From Ligustrum vulgare (Eukaryota; Streptophyta; Magnoliopsida; Lamiales; Oleaceae), in the NCBI GenBank assembly GCA_963555705.1, contig OY743176.1, forward strand, positions 60,834,040 to 60,898,039: a DNA stretch of 64,000 nt, written 5' to 3'. Position 1 is the stretch's first letter. Each line of letters opens with the position of its first letter. The position numbers and the translations under genes were made by a program. Below, one piece after another: positions 32,483 through 44,800 of the stretch. The notes under the pieces are model-generated. The model made no database searches. It was not told the DNA's origin and worked only from the letters and a program-made list of their open reading frames with translations.

Positions 32483-34196
32483 TATCAAAGCACCAACTTG
32501 AGAATTAAAATCAAACAAGAAACATTAAATCTACATCGTCAATCCCGATATAAAATTTAGCTACTCATGTTTGTGAAATAGAAAACAATAAATAATAAAA
32601 ATAAAAGTTGGAGTTTAAATAATTGAAGAATTAACATCACCACAGTACACAGCCAAATTCTGCCAAAGTTGTGTCAATTAATTCCAATTCCAGAATACAC
32701 GTATATGCCTAGCAAACTTTTGTTTTCTCCCAAAGCAACCTCCTTTTCATTCCAAGCAAGCTCCACCAATGAATTCTACCAATTAACTCCAGCTGGCTTC
32801 TCTCCTATACCCAACCAATTAATTCCTTCAATTAACTTTCCACTAATCAGGTCCTTCAATTAGGGGTGTCAAACGGGCCGAGCCGGACCGGCTCGGCCCG
32901 TTTGATCGTGGTCCAATATGGGTCCATGGACCGAAAACGGGCCGGCCCGTGGGGAGACGAGCCGGCTCGTCCCCCACGGAGGCGGCCCAAGTCCGGCCCG
33001 TGGGTCCGTCTGACCACGGGCCGGACGGGCCGGATCATGGGCCGGCTCGTCGGCCCTTTTTTTTTTTTTTTTTAACGGCTAAATAATTGAACATTAAAAA
33101 ACCCTCCTCCTTTAATCCGGACTTGGGACCGACTACATTTAAATTATTGTAGGCGGAGTTAAAATTATACACGAACAAAATGTTACGTGTACAACTTTTT
33201 TATTTGAAAGAAACAATTGAAAATACAGAAATAATATAATAACAATGAGATTGTGAGTGTGTCATTAGAAATAATAGAATTGAAAAATTGGAGATGAAAA
33301 TGAGATGTGGAATGGAATTTGAGACAATAATGTATTGAGGGCCTCACGGGCCTGAACGGACCTGCCCACGAGCCGGCCCTTTTCGGCCCTTGAGCATGGG
33401 CCTGACGGGCCGAACACGGGCCGGTCCGTGTTCGGCCCATATTCGGTCCATTTTGATAGTCCGTTGGACTAGTCCGCGAACTTCACGAGCCGAACCCGAA
33501 CTGTCCAACACTCAAATTTTTAGTCCGGTCCAAGTCCAAGTCCCTTTTTTTAACGGGCCGAGCCGAACTTTTAACGAATCGAGCCGAACCGAACTCACGA
33601 ACTCTCGAACTGTCCAATCCGTTTGACACCCCTACCTTCAATTGCTTTCTCATACACACAGTCGACCAATTTTTTTTTGTCTCCACCAATTTATTCAGCC
33701 AATTAATTCCTCTCTTTTTTTCACTGCTCTCTTTTGAATTCAATATTCCGACCACTGCCTTTTTTTCTCGACCCACGAGTGCGGCTCCTTTTTTCTTCTC
33801 TGCTCCTCACGGCTGCCCCGAATAGTACTCCCCCTCTTCAACCTAAATTCTTCTCCCTTATAATACATGAACCGGCCGAGCCCTCATTTGGGCCAAAGGT
33901 AGTAATTTTAATCCAATAAAAGCCCAATTATAAATAGTGTGGGTTTTATTCTTGAGCCTAATACTTTCAAGAAAATATAAGTTGGTCCCTTGTCTTCGTT
34001 TTATCGCCAATTATATTCAAATTTGAGTTTTTCCATTCAGTTATTGTGTGATTTCTTCAATTCCTCATTCTTCTTGATTTTGGGATAAAAATCTGAAATA
34101 ATGAAAATAAAAACAAATTAAGTAGAGTTTATTCACGAAAAATAATATAATATCCTAATTTTGACAGATAAATAAGTGTATAAAATACACTTATCA
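32483..34196 (-). other. LTR-like remnant carrying a hAT-like insertion
   Basis: No gene. The right edge (34175-34196) is the reverse complement of a Gypsy LTR start (TGATAAGTGTATTTTATACAC), suggesting a minus-strand LTR remnant. The motif CCAATTAATTCC recurs on both sides of the insertion at 32861-33634. Confidence 0.4.
32861..33634. mobile_element. hAT-type non-autonomous element, 774 bp
   Basis: Terminal inverted repeats TAGGGGTGTCAAACGG / CCGTTTGACACCCCTA with a perfect 8-bp duplication CCTTCAAT (32853-32860, 33635-33642), diagnostic for hAT. The ends are GC-rich with many GGGCCG/CGGCCC strings; a T-tract lies at 33057-33074. No transposase. Local ORFs are by-products of the GC repeats. 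Confidence 0.92.
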
Positions 34197-34866
34197 GTAC
34201 CCTAAGCTCAACTGAGTTGGCCGACCTAAAACTCGCTACAAGGGTCATATAGAAAGCAAGTATGAAAAGTATTGTACAAAGATGGTAAAAGACAAGGACA
34301 TTAAAAGAAAAAATCGTCCAAAAAAAATAAAAATGGAATAAAATGGTATAAGCTTTGTTGATTGAAATTCCTAACACTTTATTGATTATTCTTGGTCTGT
34401 CGTGCATACTTGTCTAATCCTAACTGCCTTGTGTGGAAAAATGCAATTTATACATGTTTAGAAACCACATCAATAGGAAAGACCTCGGGATATGAGAGAA
34501 AAGTAGTAAGGTTGTGATCATCCATGAGAGGGTAAGGAAAATCAAAAGAAAATTATTGTTGACCATATGGGATTCGGGCTTACTCTTGCATAAAAAGGCA
34601 CACATTATCAAGTTTATTTTTGCATAAGTTTGCATTTAATTTTGGCTATTCACACACACACACACACACACACAATGAAGTTGAGCATCGGATGAATGAA
34701 AATATTTTATGTTGTTCATATATTTTTTAATAAATTGATTAGTCAATCTGGATTGTTGAAGCGCATGGTGAATGACTCAACATGAACAAAAACATTTTAA
34801 CTTCAAATTTATAGTTTAGTTTTACTTTTTTTTGTTCGAGGGCGAACAATAGTTCTAGTTTGGGGG
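34197..34866 (+). other. Internal remnant before a plus-strand LTR
   Basis: No gene. Ends in GTTCGAGGGCGAACAATAG...AGTTTGGGGG (about 34834-34866), the GAGG-box plus polypurine signature that precedes 3' LTRs in this Gypsy group. Confidence 0.5.
34651..34674 (+). repeat. (CA)12 microsatellite
   Basis: Twelve uninterrupted CA units. Confidence 0.97.
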
Positions 34867-36304
34867 TGTTGATAAGTGTATTTTATACACTAATTTCTAT
34901 CCTAAAAGTAGTATTTTTATTGTTTGTTCAAGAATATTTGCTATTTATTTCGTATGTATTTGTTTATATTTCAGAAATAACCCAAAGGCAGGAAAACAAT
35001 GGAATTGAAGCCAAAATCGAGCAATTAGATGAAAAAGCAGGCGAATCAAGAATTGATGAAATAGATTGAAGGGCCAAATAGAGGAATATTCGAAGAAGAA
35101 ATCAAATTTGGAAGAAATCAGAAGTTCAGGGGTCAAATTGCAACAATCGGAAGTTGGAGGACTTGCTGTGCAATTAAATGACCGGGACCAACTTGTAACA
35201 TTTAAAAGACGGAAATTGCAATTCAAAATACAACCGTACGGTCAAACGATGTTATAACTGTGCGGTCGCACGACATGAAAAAATCAACGACTGAAACATA
35301 CCTGCAGAATTGTGCGGCCGCAGCATTTTGAATCGTGTGGTTGCACAGTTAAACTTTTGGGCCGCATCTGGGCTTTTTGCACGGAATTCAGCATCCTTTC
35401 TCCCCAAGTAACCTAATTCTCATGTACATTTATAAATACCAGGCTTGGGGCACGAAATTGGAGGTTCCCAATTGTCTCAATTCATGCCAAAAACCTGTCG
35501 AAGTGCCGAGGGATCCATACCACGCCTAGAGCACAATTGAAGACTGAAGATCAAGGGATGAATAGGGTGACATGTATCCATTTTTCTTGTGATTTTTATT
35601 CAATTATGTATCTAGGTTAGGTCTTAAATGTTAGAATTGTGATGAAGCATTAAATTCCGGATTTTATGTGTTGCTTTATTGTTTAATTTAGTTAATTCAT
35701 GGGTTTGAGCAATTGATGCATGCTTTTATTATTATGCAATTACTTGATCACTAATTGTATGATTTTAAGTTATGTTTTCTTAAGTTCGAAAGATTAGGAA
35801 TTCATTAGACTAGCTTCAATTGCCACAAAGTCCGATAGGGGATAGAAATATACCCATATGTTTTGTATTATCTGCTATAATATCACAGTTCTTTAATGCT
35901 TTTTTGCACATTCGTATTCAACATAGAAATATAGTTGGGTCGTGTGTAGGAATATGCGTTATCGCTTGTCCGAAAGAGAGTTTTAAAATCATTAGGAATA
36001 TGGATTTTCAAAATCACGTGAATTATCATTAGACAATTGGAGTAATGCATAATTGAAGGAACTAATGTAGATTCTCAATTCTAGCATATTCATTTCATAA
36101 GTTTTCACAACTCAAATTTTCCTTATTTCTTTAGTTTAATCTTTATTTTAGTTTTCAAAACAACTTTCTCAAATCAAAACAAATTTCTTATTCCGGTTAA
36201 GGTAATAGTCTAAAATACGATTTAAAACAATCTCTGTGGGATTGATATTCGGACTTAAAATTCACTTTATTACTTGCGCGACCCGTGCACTTGCGGAGCG
36301 AACA
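34867..36304 (+). repeat. Plus-strand Gypsy 3' LTR, about 1438 bp
   Basis: Starts TGTTGATAAGTGTATTTTATA after a polypurine tract and ends CGGAGCGAACA. It carries the CTGTGGGATTGATATTCGG string typical of the 3' part of such LTRs and a TATA box at 35431-35438. The 5' side of this element is not in the window as a matching LTR. Confidence 0.75.
35232..35347. promoter_or_regulatory. Palindrome pairs (GCGGCCGC type) upstream of a TATA box
   Basis: ACCGTACGGT, TGCGGTCGCA, TGCGGCCGCA and TGTGGTTGCA have centres 35237.5, 35265.5, 35317.5 and 35340.5 (intervals 28, 52, 23), the last about 91 bp before the TATA box. Confidence 0.6.
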
Positions 36305-36745
36305 TCAATCTTAACAATTTATTAAAAGTCAAGCTCATAATTTTTTACTTTTCAACCATATTTCAACCATTCATTCTCCTAAGAGTCATTATTCATTTAA
36401 AAAAAATCATTTTAAATAATACCAAACACACTAATAAATAGATAAATAGATAATCACGACAATATGGTGGTCTTCTCCCCGACAAAGCAAAAAGAACTTG
36501 GATGTCTGTCTACAAAAAAACCATCTATCCTTAAAGTTCTTCAAAATTCACCCCAAATTCTCCAAAATACATCAAGATTCTCCAATTTTTTTACACAAAC
36601 CCTCTCTCCCTCTTTCCATAATCTCGACAACACCACGCATAAGCGAGAACACAAATCAAAAACTGCAATTTTTCAAGAAACTTTTTGTGATGTTTGACAT
36701 TGGTAATTGTGGAAATCGCTTGGTTTTTGCGCTTCTTTAGTGAAC
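36305..36745 (+). other. Possible promoter and leader of the 62-codon ORF
   Basis: AT-rich to 36450, then a pyrimidine-rich stretch (CCTCTCTCCCTCTTTCC near 36600) resembling a plant 5' leader. A 16-codon upstream ORF begins at 36690 and stops at 36740. Confidence 0.35.
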
Positions 36746-36934
36746 ATGCCGGCCATCAGACCTCCGCCAAGTCTAGGGTATCGACTGAGTGATTACGTGG
36801 TATCACGTATTCCTCATGTACCCGGTGGTGATATTCATCGCCCTGGGAAGGGTGTTTCTGGTAATAGGTTTCGCGGTGGCCGGATGTTTGCCTCAACAAA
36901 GATTTGGCGGCCGGAGGATCTCACTATTGGCTGA
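36746..36934 (+). CDS. Small ORF, 62 aa, function unknown
   Basis: ATG to TGA, beginning [20 protein letters not shown] and ending [11 protein letters not shown]. It is basic and rich in Arg, Gly and Pro, with no signal peptide or membrane segment. It stands out as a GC-richer island with third-position variety inside very AT-rich DNA. I do not recognise it. An overlapping frame (36789-37007) is hydrophobic and could be the real one, or neither. It might be a standalone micro-protein or an exon remnant. Confidence 0.4.
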   Translation: MPAIRPPPSLGYRLSDYVVSRIPHVPGGDIHRPGKGVSGNRFRGGRMFASTKIWRPEDLTIG

Positions 36935-38364
36935 CGATGCGTTTCAAAGCTTATCTTTCTTGTTCCTTTTCTTTGTAAAAACCATCTATATCTATATAAT
37001 ATATTAAAGTAGCTGAGTCAATGGTAGTCAACAACATAGTTTCCCTCCAAAACTCTTGTGTTATGTACAGATTTTATTTATTTATTTATTTTCCCAATTT
37101 TTGTGGACTTCAATATTTATCATATTTACACTGTTCATACCCTTTCAAAATCAACTTCAAAAATAGTTGGGTCTTCAATATTTATTTATCATTTTCAAAA
37201 TCGTTGACGTCTACTTACAGTCTTTAATATTTATTGTGTTTACATGACTTCTGTTTCCCGCCGTCTAATTACACTGAAAAGCCAATTATTTTCTTTTTTT
37301 TATTCTTTTTTATTTTTTCAGAATTTGTTTAATTTTTTCCCGTTTTTCAAAATCTATTTATTCATTTTTGTTTTCTATATCCTTTTTTCCCATTTCCCGA
37401 TGTACAACCTCTTTCATTTCTGCTATATATAATTATTATGAAGATATACACAATAATAAAATATTCAATTAAAGAGTTATTTCTTTGAAAAAATGTGTAC
37501 TGTTTAACATGAACCCTCCACTCCACCTTCTATTTATCACGTTTTATGATTCAAAACTTCTGGTGCGGTGGTAATGCTTATTAGTTATTATTATTACAAA
37601 CCAATTGAAAATAAAAAATGGTAAATTATTTTTTTAAAAAGTAAAAATGATTGTCACTACTCTTTTCTTCAAGACCTATGATATTTTTGAGTCGTAGAAT
37701 ATAGATTTGAATTTCTGACAAAAAAGAAAAAATATTAAAACAATAATATTGTAGAGAAAGTTTCAAAAAAATATAAAATGCAAAATTATTTTGGACTAAT
37801 AATGAATCTAAAAAATGATTGTTAAGAGATTTTCTGGGAAAACACAAATATCTTCATCATTACAACAACGATACACTGGAATATGAGGATTTGTTAATAA
37901 TCTATTTATATTATATTCTAGATTTTTCTGTTGGGGTTGCAATATGTTGACTAATGTTGGGCTATTTAGAATAGTTTTGGGTTGTATAGATATGTTAATG
38001 GTTTCGGCTGCTGAGTGAAGAAAAAATATATTATTCATGAGTCAGTATATATATTTGATGAAATTATATATCACATTATATAAAAAATAATAAAAACAAG
38101 AAACTAGAGTTATTATTTTTTTAAAATTTGCATTTACCGAGAAGTCCTTTTTTATTTTTTATGATATAAGAACGATAATTTGTTTGGATTTACTTATTTA
38201 TATTTGGCTTTTTTGTGTCGAAACCTCTCTTTTCATAAAAAAAAAAAAAAATGTGTTCTTTTAATATTTTCAATCTTACAAATAAATATTTGTGTTTAGT
38301 TATATAAATTCAAAGTAAAATTTTTCAGTTAAAAATTATGTCGAAATTTTATTACTAGATAATA
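36935..38364. other. AT-rich intergenic DNA
   Basis: No gene, RNA or element boundary recognised. Short ORFs are of low complexity (Phe, Ile, Lys). Confidence 0.5.
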
Positions 38365-38523
38365 CTCTCTCCGTCCTACAAAAATAATTCCCTATTTCTT
38401 TTTTCGTCGGTCCCAAAAAGAGTCCAGTTTATTTTTTGAGAGTGAAGTTAATATTTTATATTCTATTTTGTCCTTAATCTGTGTGAAAATGAGTAGAGGA
38501 CTATCTTTATGAGACGGAAGGAG
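38365..38523. mobile_element. Stowaway-type MITE, 159 bp
   Basis: Ends CTCTCTCCGTCC and GACGGAAGGAG are inverted repeats matching the CTCCCTCCGT consensus of plant Stowaway (Tc1/mariner) MITEs, flanked by TA (38363-38364, 38524-38525). Confidence 0.9.
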
Positions 38524-38525
38524 TA

Positions 38526-39918
38526 CTAAATTATAAATCACATCATACGTATAGTTTTTTTTTTATAAATAATCTTATTTTTAGTTATTTAGTTCATCTA
38601 AAAATTGGAGCTCTTTTTTATAGCGTATTATTAAATTATTAAATATTTTTATAGATAATTACATTTAATACGTAATTATTATTTTTTATAATAATTGTGA
38701 TATTTTATTGGTCTTAATTTTATGGATAAATATTTGGTTCAGTCATACAGATCCCATGTTAAATTCTCAATTAAAATTATATCGAAAATTTATACACATT
38801 CGTATTTTTATAAATCACATTGTATTGATTATATTGTTTGGAATGATATAGTTATTAATGGTTTTTGTCCTAACTATTAATTTTAAAATTTCAAAAAGTA
38901 ATTAATCATGTCAAGATATTCTTTGCTATATTTTAATTCAAATTTTATGATATTTTTTCACAGCAATATATAAATTGTCTCCCAATTTACTTAACTAAAA
39001 ATTGAGATGATCAATACTAAATTATAATTGCAATCAGAAAATAATTGCGTTGTATAAATATTGAAAACCTAAAATATTATAAATTTGATGCAATATCTTT
39101 GTCAACCTCACAATTTATTATTATTATTATTATTATTATACAAGTTGTTTTTCATTGTCAATTGTCAAAATATTGAATTTTATCTTTTATATGCATGGTC
39201 TCTATTATTAATTTTTTTCATCTATTGTTTGTATATTCAGAGTACATGAATATTGAAGATATTACATTTAAGTATTCATTTTGCAAGGCAAATTTTTGGT
39301 TCGAGAAGATAGTGAATAATAGTTACAAAACTTGACGTTGTAACTTGACGATTATATTCTACAAGGTCAAATTCTATGTGACAGTATTGCATGATACAAG
39401 TTCTTTATTCCAAAGATATCGTTGAACCATTTGAATTCTAGGATACTTATTAGATTCCAAAAAAGACAATTTTCATTGATGGTGTCATATACCATGACTA
39501 TCAATAAGAATCAGGCACAATTATTTTCGCATGTATGACTTCTCCCTAAAAGGTTGATGTTTATACATGAAACTAATAAAAGATGAATTTATCTCTTATT
39601 TGTGAATGTTATTTATTTAATTTAAAGATTCATTTAATTTCAAATATGATTATTTTTATCTAGACGTTTCTTCCCATGCATCACACGGGATGATTAACTA
39701 ATTAGCAAAAACAACTTGCTCTATTTTTGTTTAGCGTCAGTTGATACCTCGCACAATGTGCTCCAAGTCTGCCGACCTCTTAATTCTATTACATTATGTG
39801 GCGATTTCTTTTGTCTAAATTGCAATATTTGCTGCAAGGGATTGTACTCCAAAGGACGGGAATTCAATTGTTGAGTTGAATCTGAGGTAATTATTGAATT
39901 TTTCAGACTCTGGATTTT
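38526..39918. other. AT-rich intergenic DNA
   Basis: No gene recognised; contains a TTA microsatellite at 39115-39139. Confidence 0.5.
39115..39139 (+). repeat. (TTA)8 microsatellite
   Basis: About eight uninterrupted trinucleotide units. Confidence 0.95.
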
Positions 39919-40097
39919 GAGCTTATTTGGTAATGGTTAAATTTTTACCACAACTTTTCAAATTCAATCTCAACCATCAATTCTTAGTCAAATCCACAAT
40001 TCTTGACTTTTCAAACAATTTTAAACCACACATCCATCAAAAAATAAAAAAGAACTACAAAAATAAAATAAAAAAATTCACATTACCAAACAAGCTC
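39919..40097. mobile_element. Tourist-like MITE, 179 bp
   Basis: Inverted ends GAGCTTATTTGGTAATG and CATTACCAAACAAGCTC, flanked by TTT on both sides (39916-39918, 40098-40100). Confidence 0.75.
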
Positions 40098-40162
40098 TTT
40101 ATATTTGTATTATTTCCATGTTCATAGTTAGATTAGCTAAAATTATGTATCAAGTAGATTTA

Positions 40163-40337
40163 GCCCCGTATGGTAACTAATTTTTTTTTGTTTATAAACA
40201 TGTTTATAAACAACACAATTTTTCAAATTATTTTTTAATTACACACATTTTTTCTCTCTAATTTTCAACCATTATATTTTACCTCAAAATCATAAATAAA
40301 CAAATTTATAAATCAAACAGTATTATCAAACGGAGGC
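40163..40337. mobile_element. Tourist-like MITE, 175 bp
   Basis: Ends GCCCCGTATGGTAA and TTATCAAACGGAGGC are imperfect inverted repeats flanked by TTA (40160-40162, 40338-40340). Interior text (ACCTCAAAATCATAAATAAAC) is shared with the remnant at 50018-50170. Confidence 0.8.
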
Positions 40338-41361
40338 TTAGTAAATAAGAGTAGGAATGTCAATGAAATTTTCACCTAGTGGATCAATTGATTATAGATT
40401 TTCTCTTCAAAATTGACTCATATTTACTCTCCATTAATTTTGAAGTCATGTCATACAATCGGATCCCATCACGGTAAAGCGATATACTACTGTTGGTCCT
40501 TCAAAAATATTATGCATTCATCGTATACATAATGTACAAGCTACTGGTTCAACTCAAATGTATTTTCTTGGAAACTTCCCTTCTAAGAATTCAGCAATCT
40601 AAATGAAAATCACGCACCGCCTCTCTTCTTCACTCGCAACGCCTCAAAACTCCTCTATACAATCAGTTCTCCAACCCACCCGCTAACCCTCAATTTCCAT
40701 TCTTTGTCGATTCTCGTCCCCGTATTCAATTTGTTCCAAGAGATCGCAGATTTACGCGCTTCATCGTTTCTTGAGCTTAGGTAACTTCTTAATCGCGATG
40801 TATTAGTATTACATTGTTATATTTTTATGAATTGGCTTTTTATCTATGAAGTCATATTAGTTTGATCTTGTTCTGGGATCTGAATATGTTGAGTAGATAA
40901 ATCTTTCTGGCTTGTTGGGGACTAGTTCTTTTTTCTGTTTCATCATTTTTCCCCCTTTTCTTGAGTAGTGCTAATTAGATTATTTTTTCTTTTGTAATCA
41001 TGGCCAAATATCTGTTTTACTGAAAAATCTATTTTTTCCCCATATCCTGTGTTTTGCATAATTAATTGGAGTTAGTTGTCAACTTTGCTATTATTATTTG
41101 TTTAATTTTATTGAACAAACAATTTTGTTTATCTATTTGTTTCGTAGCATGATGTATCTGATTGGTGGGTGATTTATGTTTTTGGTTTATTAATAGTCCT
41201 ACATCTGGGTGACTTCTTGTCAGATTTGGGAACTCACTTGCCTTTTTTTTTTTTTTTTTTGATCGGACACTTGCCTGATTCTTCATGAAATAATTGTTCC
41301 CTTTCTCTGGATGAAAATCTACTGTTATTGAGTTCTCAAACTTCAATTCTTGGAGTCCTTA

Positions 41362-41401
<40 letters not shown>

Positions 41402-41817
41402 CTTTTCAGACATTGATAATCTAAATTTGGTTTCATAATTTCATATAAGAAATATTTATTATTTACCTCGTATTACTTCTGGTACCCCATGAGGTTGCTT
41501 GAATGGAATACCTTTCACACTGTTGAGTTTAATGTTTCTTCCTTTCTGGCACCCCATTATGTTTATAGTTTATACCTACCTGTTATAATTTTTTTTTTCA
41601 TGAATTTGTTGAGATTTCGAGCTTCTGTCTGTTCAAAAAATATTAATCATACAATTTGTCAGATGAGATGATTGATGTTTGATTTTATGCACTAATCAGT
41701 TAGCTAGTAAATATATTGTCTTTCTTTTGTGAAGAAAATGCGCATTCAGTACCCTCATAATTGTTTTTCCTTTCAGAATTACTTTGATCCAGCTTGAGTT
41801 CAGTGTCTTCATAATCA
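40338..41817 (+). other. ALY promoter region, 5' leader and leader intron
   Basis: From about 40600 the text is pyrimidine-rich, as in plant leaders. A donor CTTAG|GTAACT (exon end 40780) and an acceptor TTTCAG (exon start 41777) define a leader intron of 996 bp; the ATG follows 41 bp after it. Transcription start is not determined. Confidence 0.65.
41365..41399 (+). repeat. (TA)n microsatellite in the ALY leader intron
   Basis: About 17 uninterrupted TA units. Confidence 0.95.
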
Positions 41818-44800
41818 ATGGCCTCTTTAGATATATCTCTTGATGATATGATAAAGAGCAGACGTAATAGTGACAGAGGTAGAGGACAAGGTAGGCCACG
41901 ACGTGGTAGAGGGTCAGGACAATCATTTAGAGGTGGAAGAACAACTGGGACTCAATCTAGAGGCCCACTCAGCTTAAATGCTCGACCTTCAGTCGACACC
42001 ATTGCCAAGGCAAGCTTGAAACTATGCATTTTGTACACAACCTGCTTTGCTCTAGTGTCTCATACAAAAGGCTCTCTACCTTTGCTTTAGAAAATGAAGT
42101 GCAGGAGATATTGTGACACTATTTGGTTCAGGGAGAAGACCACAGTACCTCAGCAGAAACAAAGCCGCTAAATTCTAGTGAATTTGTTCTAAGATCCTGA
42201 TGGTGCTTCTGTTCATGTTGGATTTTGCAAACTTTGCAATGGATCAATTTGTCAAGAGAAGATCTTCAGTGATCCCTTAAGGGATGATGCTACTTAGCAT
42301 CGTATATAATTGACAATTTAAGAGCTCTCGCCACTTAACATCCGCTAATAACTAGAGGCTTGAATTTATTTGGCCATCTTAAGTCATTATATTTAAGGAT
42401 CACTCTAGTTTTGTCACGTGATTGTTTAGAGGGGGAGTTTTGGCTAGACGTTGCAATAAATGGATCATTCTATGATTGATTCCATTGCTACACACTGGAC
42501 TACTCTGGTGGCAAGGTTTCAGTTACCATCTGAGTTCATGGCCTCTCTCAAAAGTGATTTACTTTGCTGGATATGTAAAGTGGAGCTCTCACCTTTTGAC
42601 TAGAACCTGTTGACATGCTGCTGATCAAATCTCAAACTCCCATGTCACTAAATTTTGTAGCTCAATTTTCCATGGAATTGGATTATCTTGCATAAGCATT
42701 TCGATGTAACTACTACATGAAAGTTTACTCATATCTGTTTTATCTTGAAGAATGATAAAATATAATAATTTGGTTCTATGCTGACATTACTTTTCCAATC
42801 TCGGTATATTTTTGGTTTGCTTGCATTAGTCTGCCCGCAAAACCAAGAATTTGCCATGGCAGAATGGTTTGTTTGAAGATGGTCTTAAAGCGGCAGGATT
42901 ACCGGGATTAGAAAGCTGTACAAAGTTATTCATTTCCAACTTGGACATTGGGGTGACGAATCAGGATATAAGGGTATCAATATTATGCTAAGTCTTCTCA
43001 TCTTTTTGAGAATTTTCTTTTGAAGATTTTTTTTGAAAAAGGACCTATAATGCAGGAACTCTATTCTGAGATAGGGGAGCTGATGCGATATGCAATTCAC
43101 TATGACAAGAATGGGCAACCTAGTGTGAGTATGAGGCTTTGTGCATTAAGTTCATTGTACTTGAGTCATTGTAGACTTCTTTAAGCCTCTGTTTGGTAAA
43201 AGTTTGTTTATAAATGACGACGTGTCAATATTTTGTTGGTTCATTTATTTTAAAAATAAAAATATGGTGGATCCAATGATATGTTGCCACTTGGCAATTT
43301 ATAAAGAAAATTTATAAACAAACCTTTACCAAGCAGAGGCTGAATTGGTATCCTTCTTGACATAACTGTTGTTTTGGAATATCTCTAATTTATTGAGCTT
43401 CATCCCTCATGTAAGCTGTTGTTGACACAAAAAAATGACCAGTAGCTTGCTAAATAATGATGATGATGCATGTGGACTATAAAGCAATAAGCATCTATAA
43501 TTGAATGCAAATGCTGAACTCGTGTTCATTTTTTTGTTTTTGTATCGAGTTGCACTGGACATTTATCACTTAATGCTTCAGATATTTGTTCCTTTTTGAG
43601 ACCTTCTTGTCTGTTGTTTGACATGCACATTTCCCTGAGCTATGGAAACATCATCTCCAAACAGTGGAGACCTGCTATCTTTGATGCAAATGCTTCATTT
43701 GTCTTTCTCCTTGCCAGTATTCAGTTAATCGTCCTTTTTAAAATATGTTTGTAGATTTTTGAACCTTTATTACTTTCCTTGTGCTTTGCATGGAGATACA
43801 TTGCTTCCATTTCATTCTGATTCCTAATGGTTTACCATATTTTTTCCCCAAAAGATTCGTAACACTTGGATATTTACTTGTATTAGTTTGTTGCTGCACT
43901 TCATACTTCACTCGAGTTTAAAATTATATCTTGTGGCTCAGGGTTCGGCTGAAGTGATTTTTGCTAGAAGAAGTGATGCATTTCAAGCACTTAAGCGTTA
44001 TAACAATGTCCAATTGGATGGGAAGCCTATGAAGATTGAGATAATTGGTGTCAATGCGGAGATCCCTATTTCAGCTCGCGTGAATGTAGTTGGAAGAGCA
44101 AATGGAAAAAGGAGGACAGTTGTCATGGCGTACGTGTCTATATTTCCTTCTAATTTTTTCCTACTGGTTTTATCTGCGTTCCCCTTTCATTTTTGGTAGA
44201 ATGTGCGTTGAATGGGATATACTAAACATTGAAAAGAGGATTTGTTTATCATTTTAATAGCTTGTTTTCTTAGATTAAGTGTACCTTTTTGAGTATTTGG
44301 ATTTGTAGCATTGTAACATAACTTTTTTCTAAATATTAGTGGAAGTATGTTTTATATATTAAGCCACTGTTTGATATCCATTTTAAAAAGAAGGTAATTT
44401 ATTGAATAGGGATTTTTTTTTTTGAGTATGTGTGGTTGAAAAGGATAGTCTTGGGTTTATGTGTAGAATATTTTATTTTGTCAATGTGTGTTTGAAAATG
44501 AGTGAGAGAAAAAAGAATGTTGAAAAATGTCAAACTGGGCCTAAATTATTAACAAAATTTGAGTATTTGTATAGTTAATTAGTTTGCTAATCTGTTTTTA
44601 AATGATTTATCATTTTTAACGACAAACATTTAACATGCATGATACTTGAAATTATTTGACAAAATTTGAATAATATTTTAGGGTACTTCAACTTAATTTA
44701 AATTTTGCTACTTCATTTTTTCATTAAAGATTACTAATTTACAATAATAATTATAATTAATATATAAATTTTGTCTTAATTATTAGTAAAATCAACAAAG

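Noticed and set aside
32856..33626. Arg/Pro/Gly-rich ORFs in the GC-rich stretch
   Set aside because: They lie wholly inside a hAT-type element with an 8-bp target duplication and reflect GGGCCG/CGGCCC runs.
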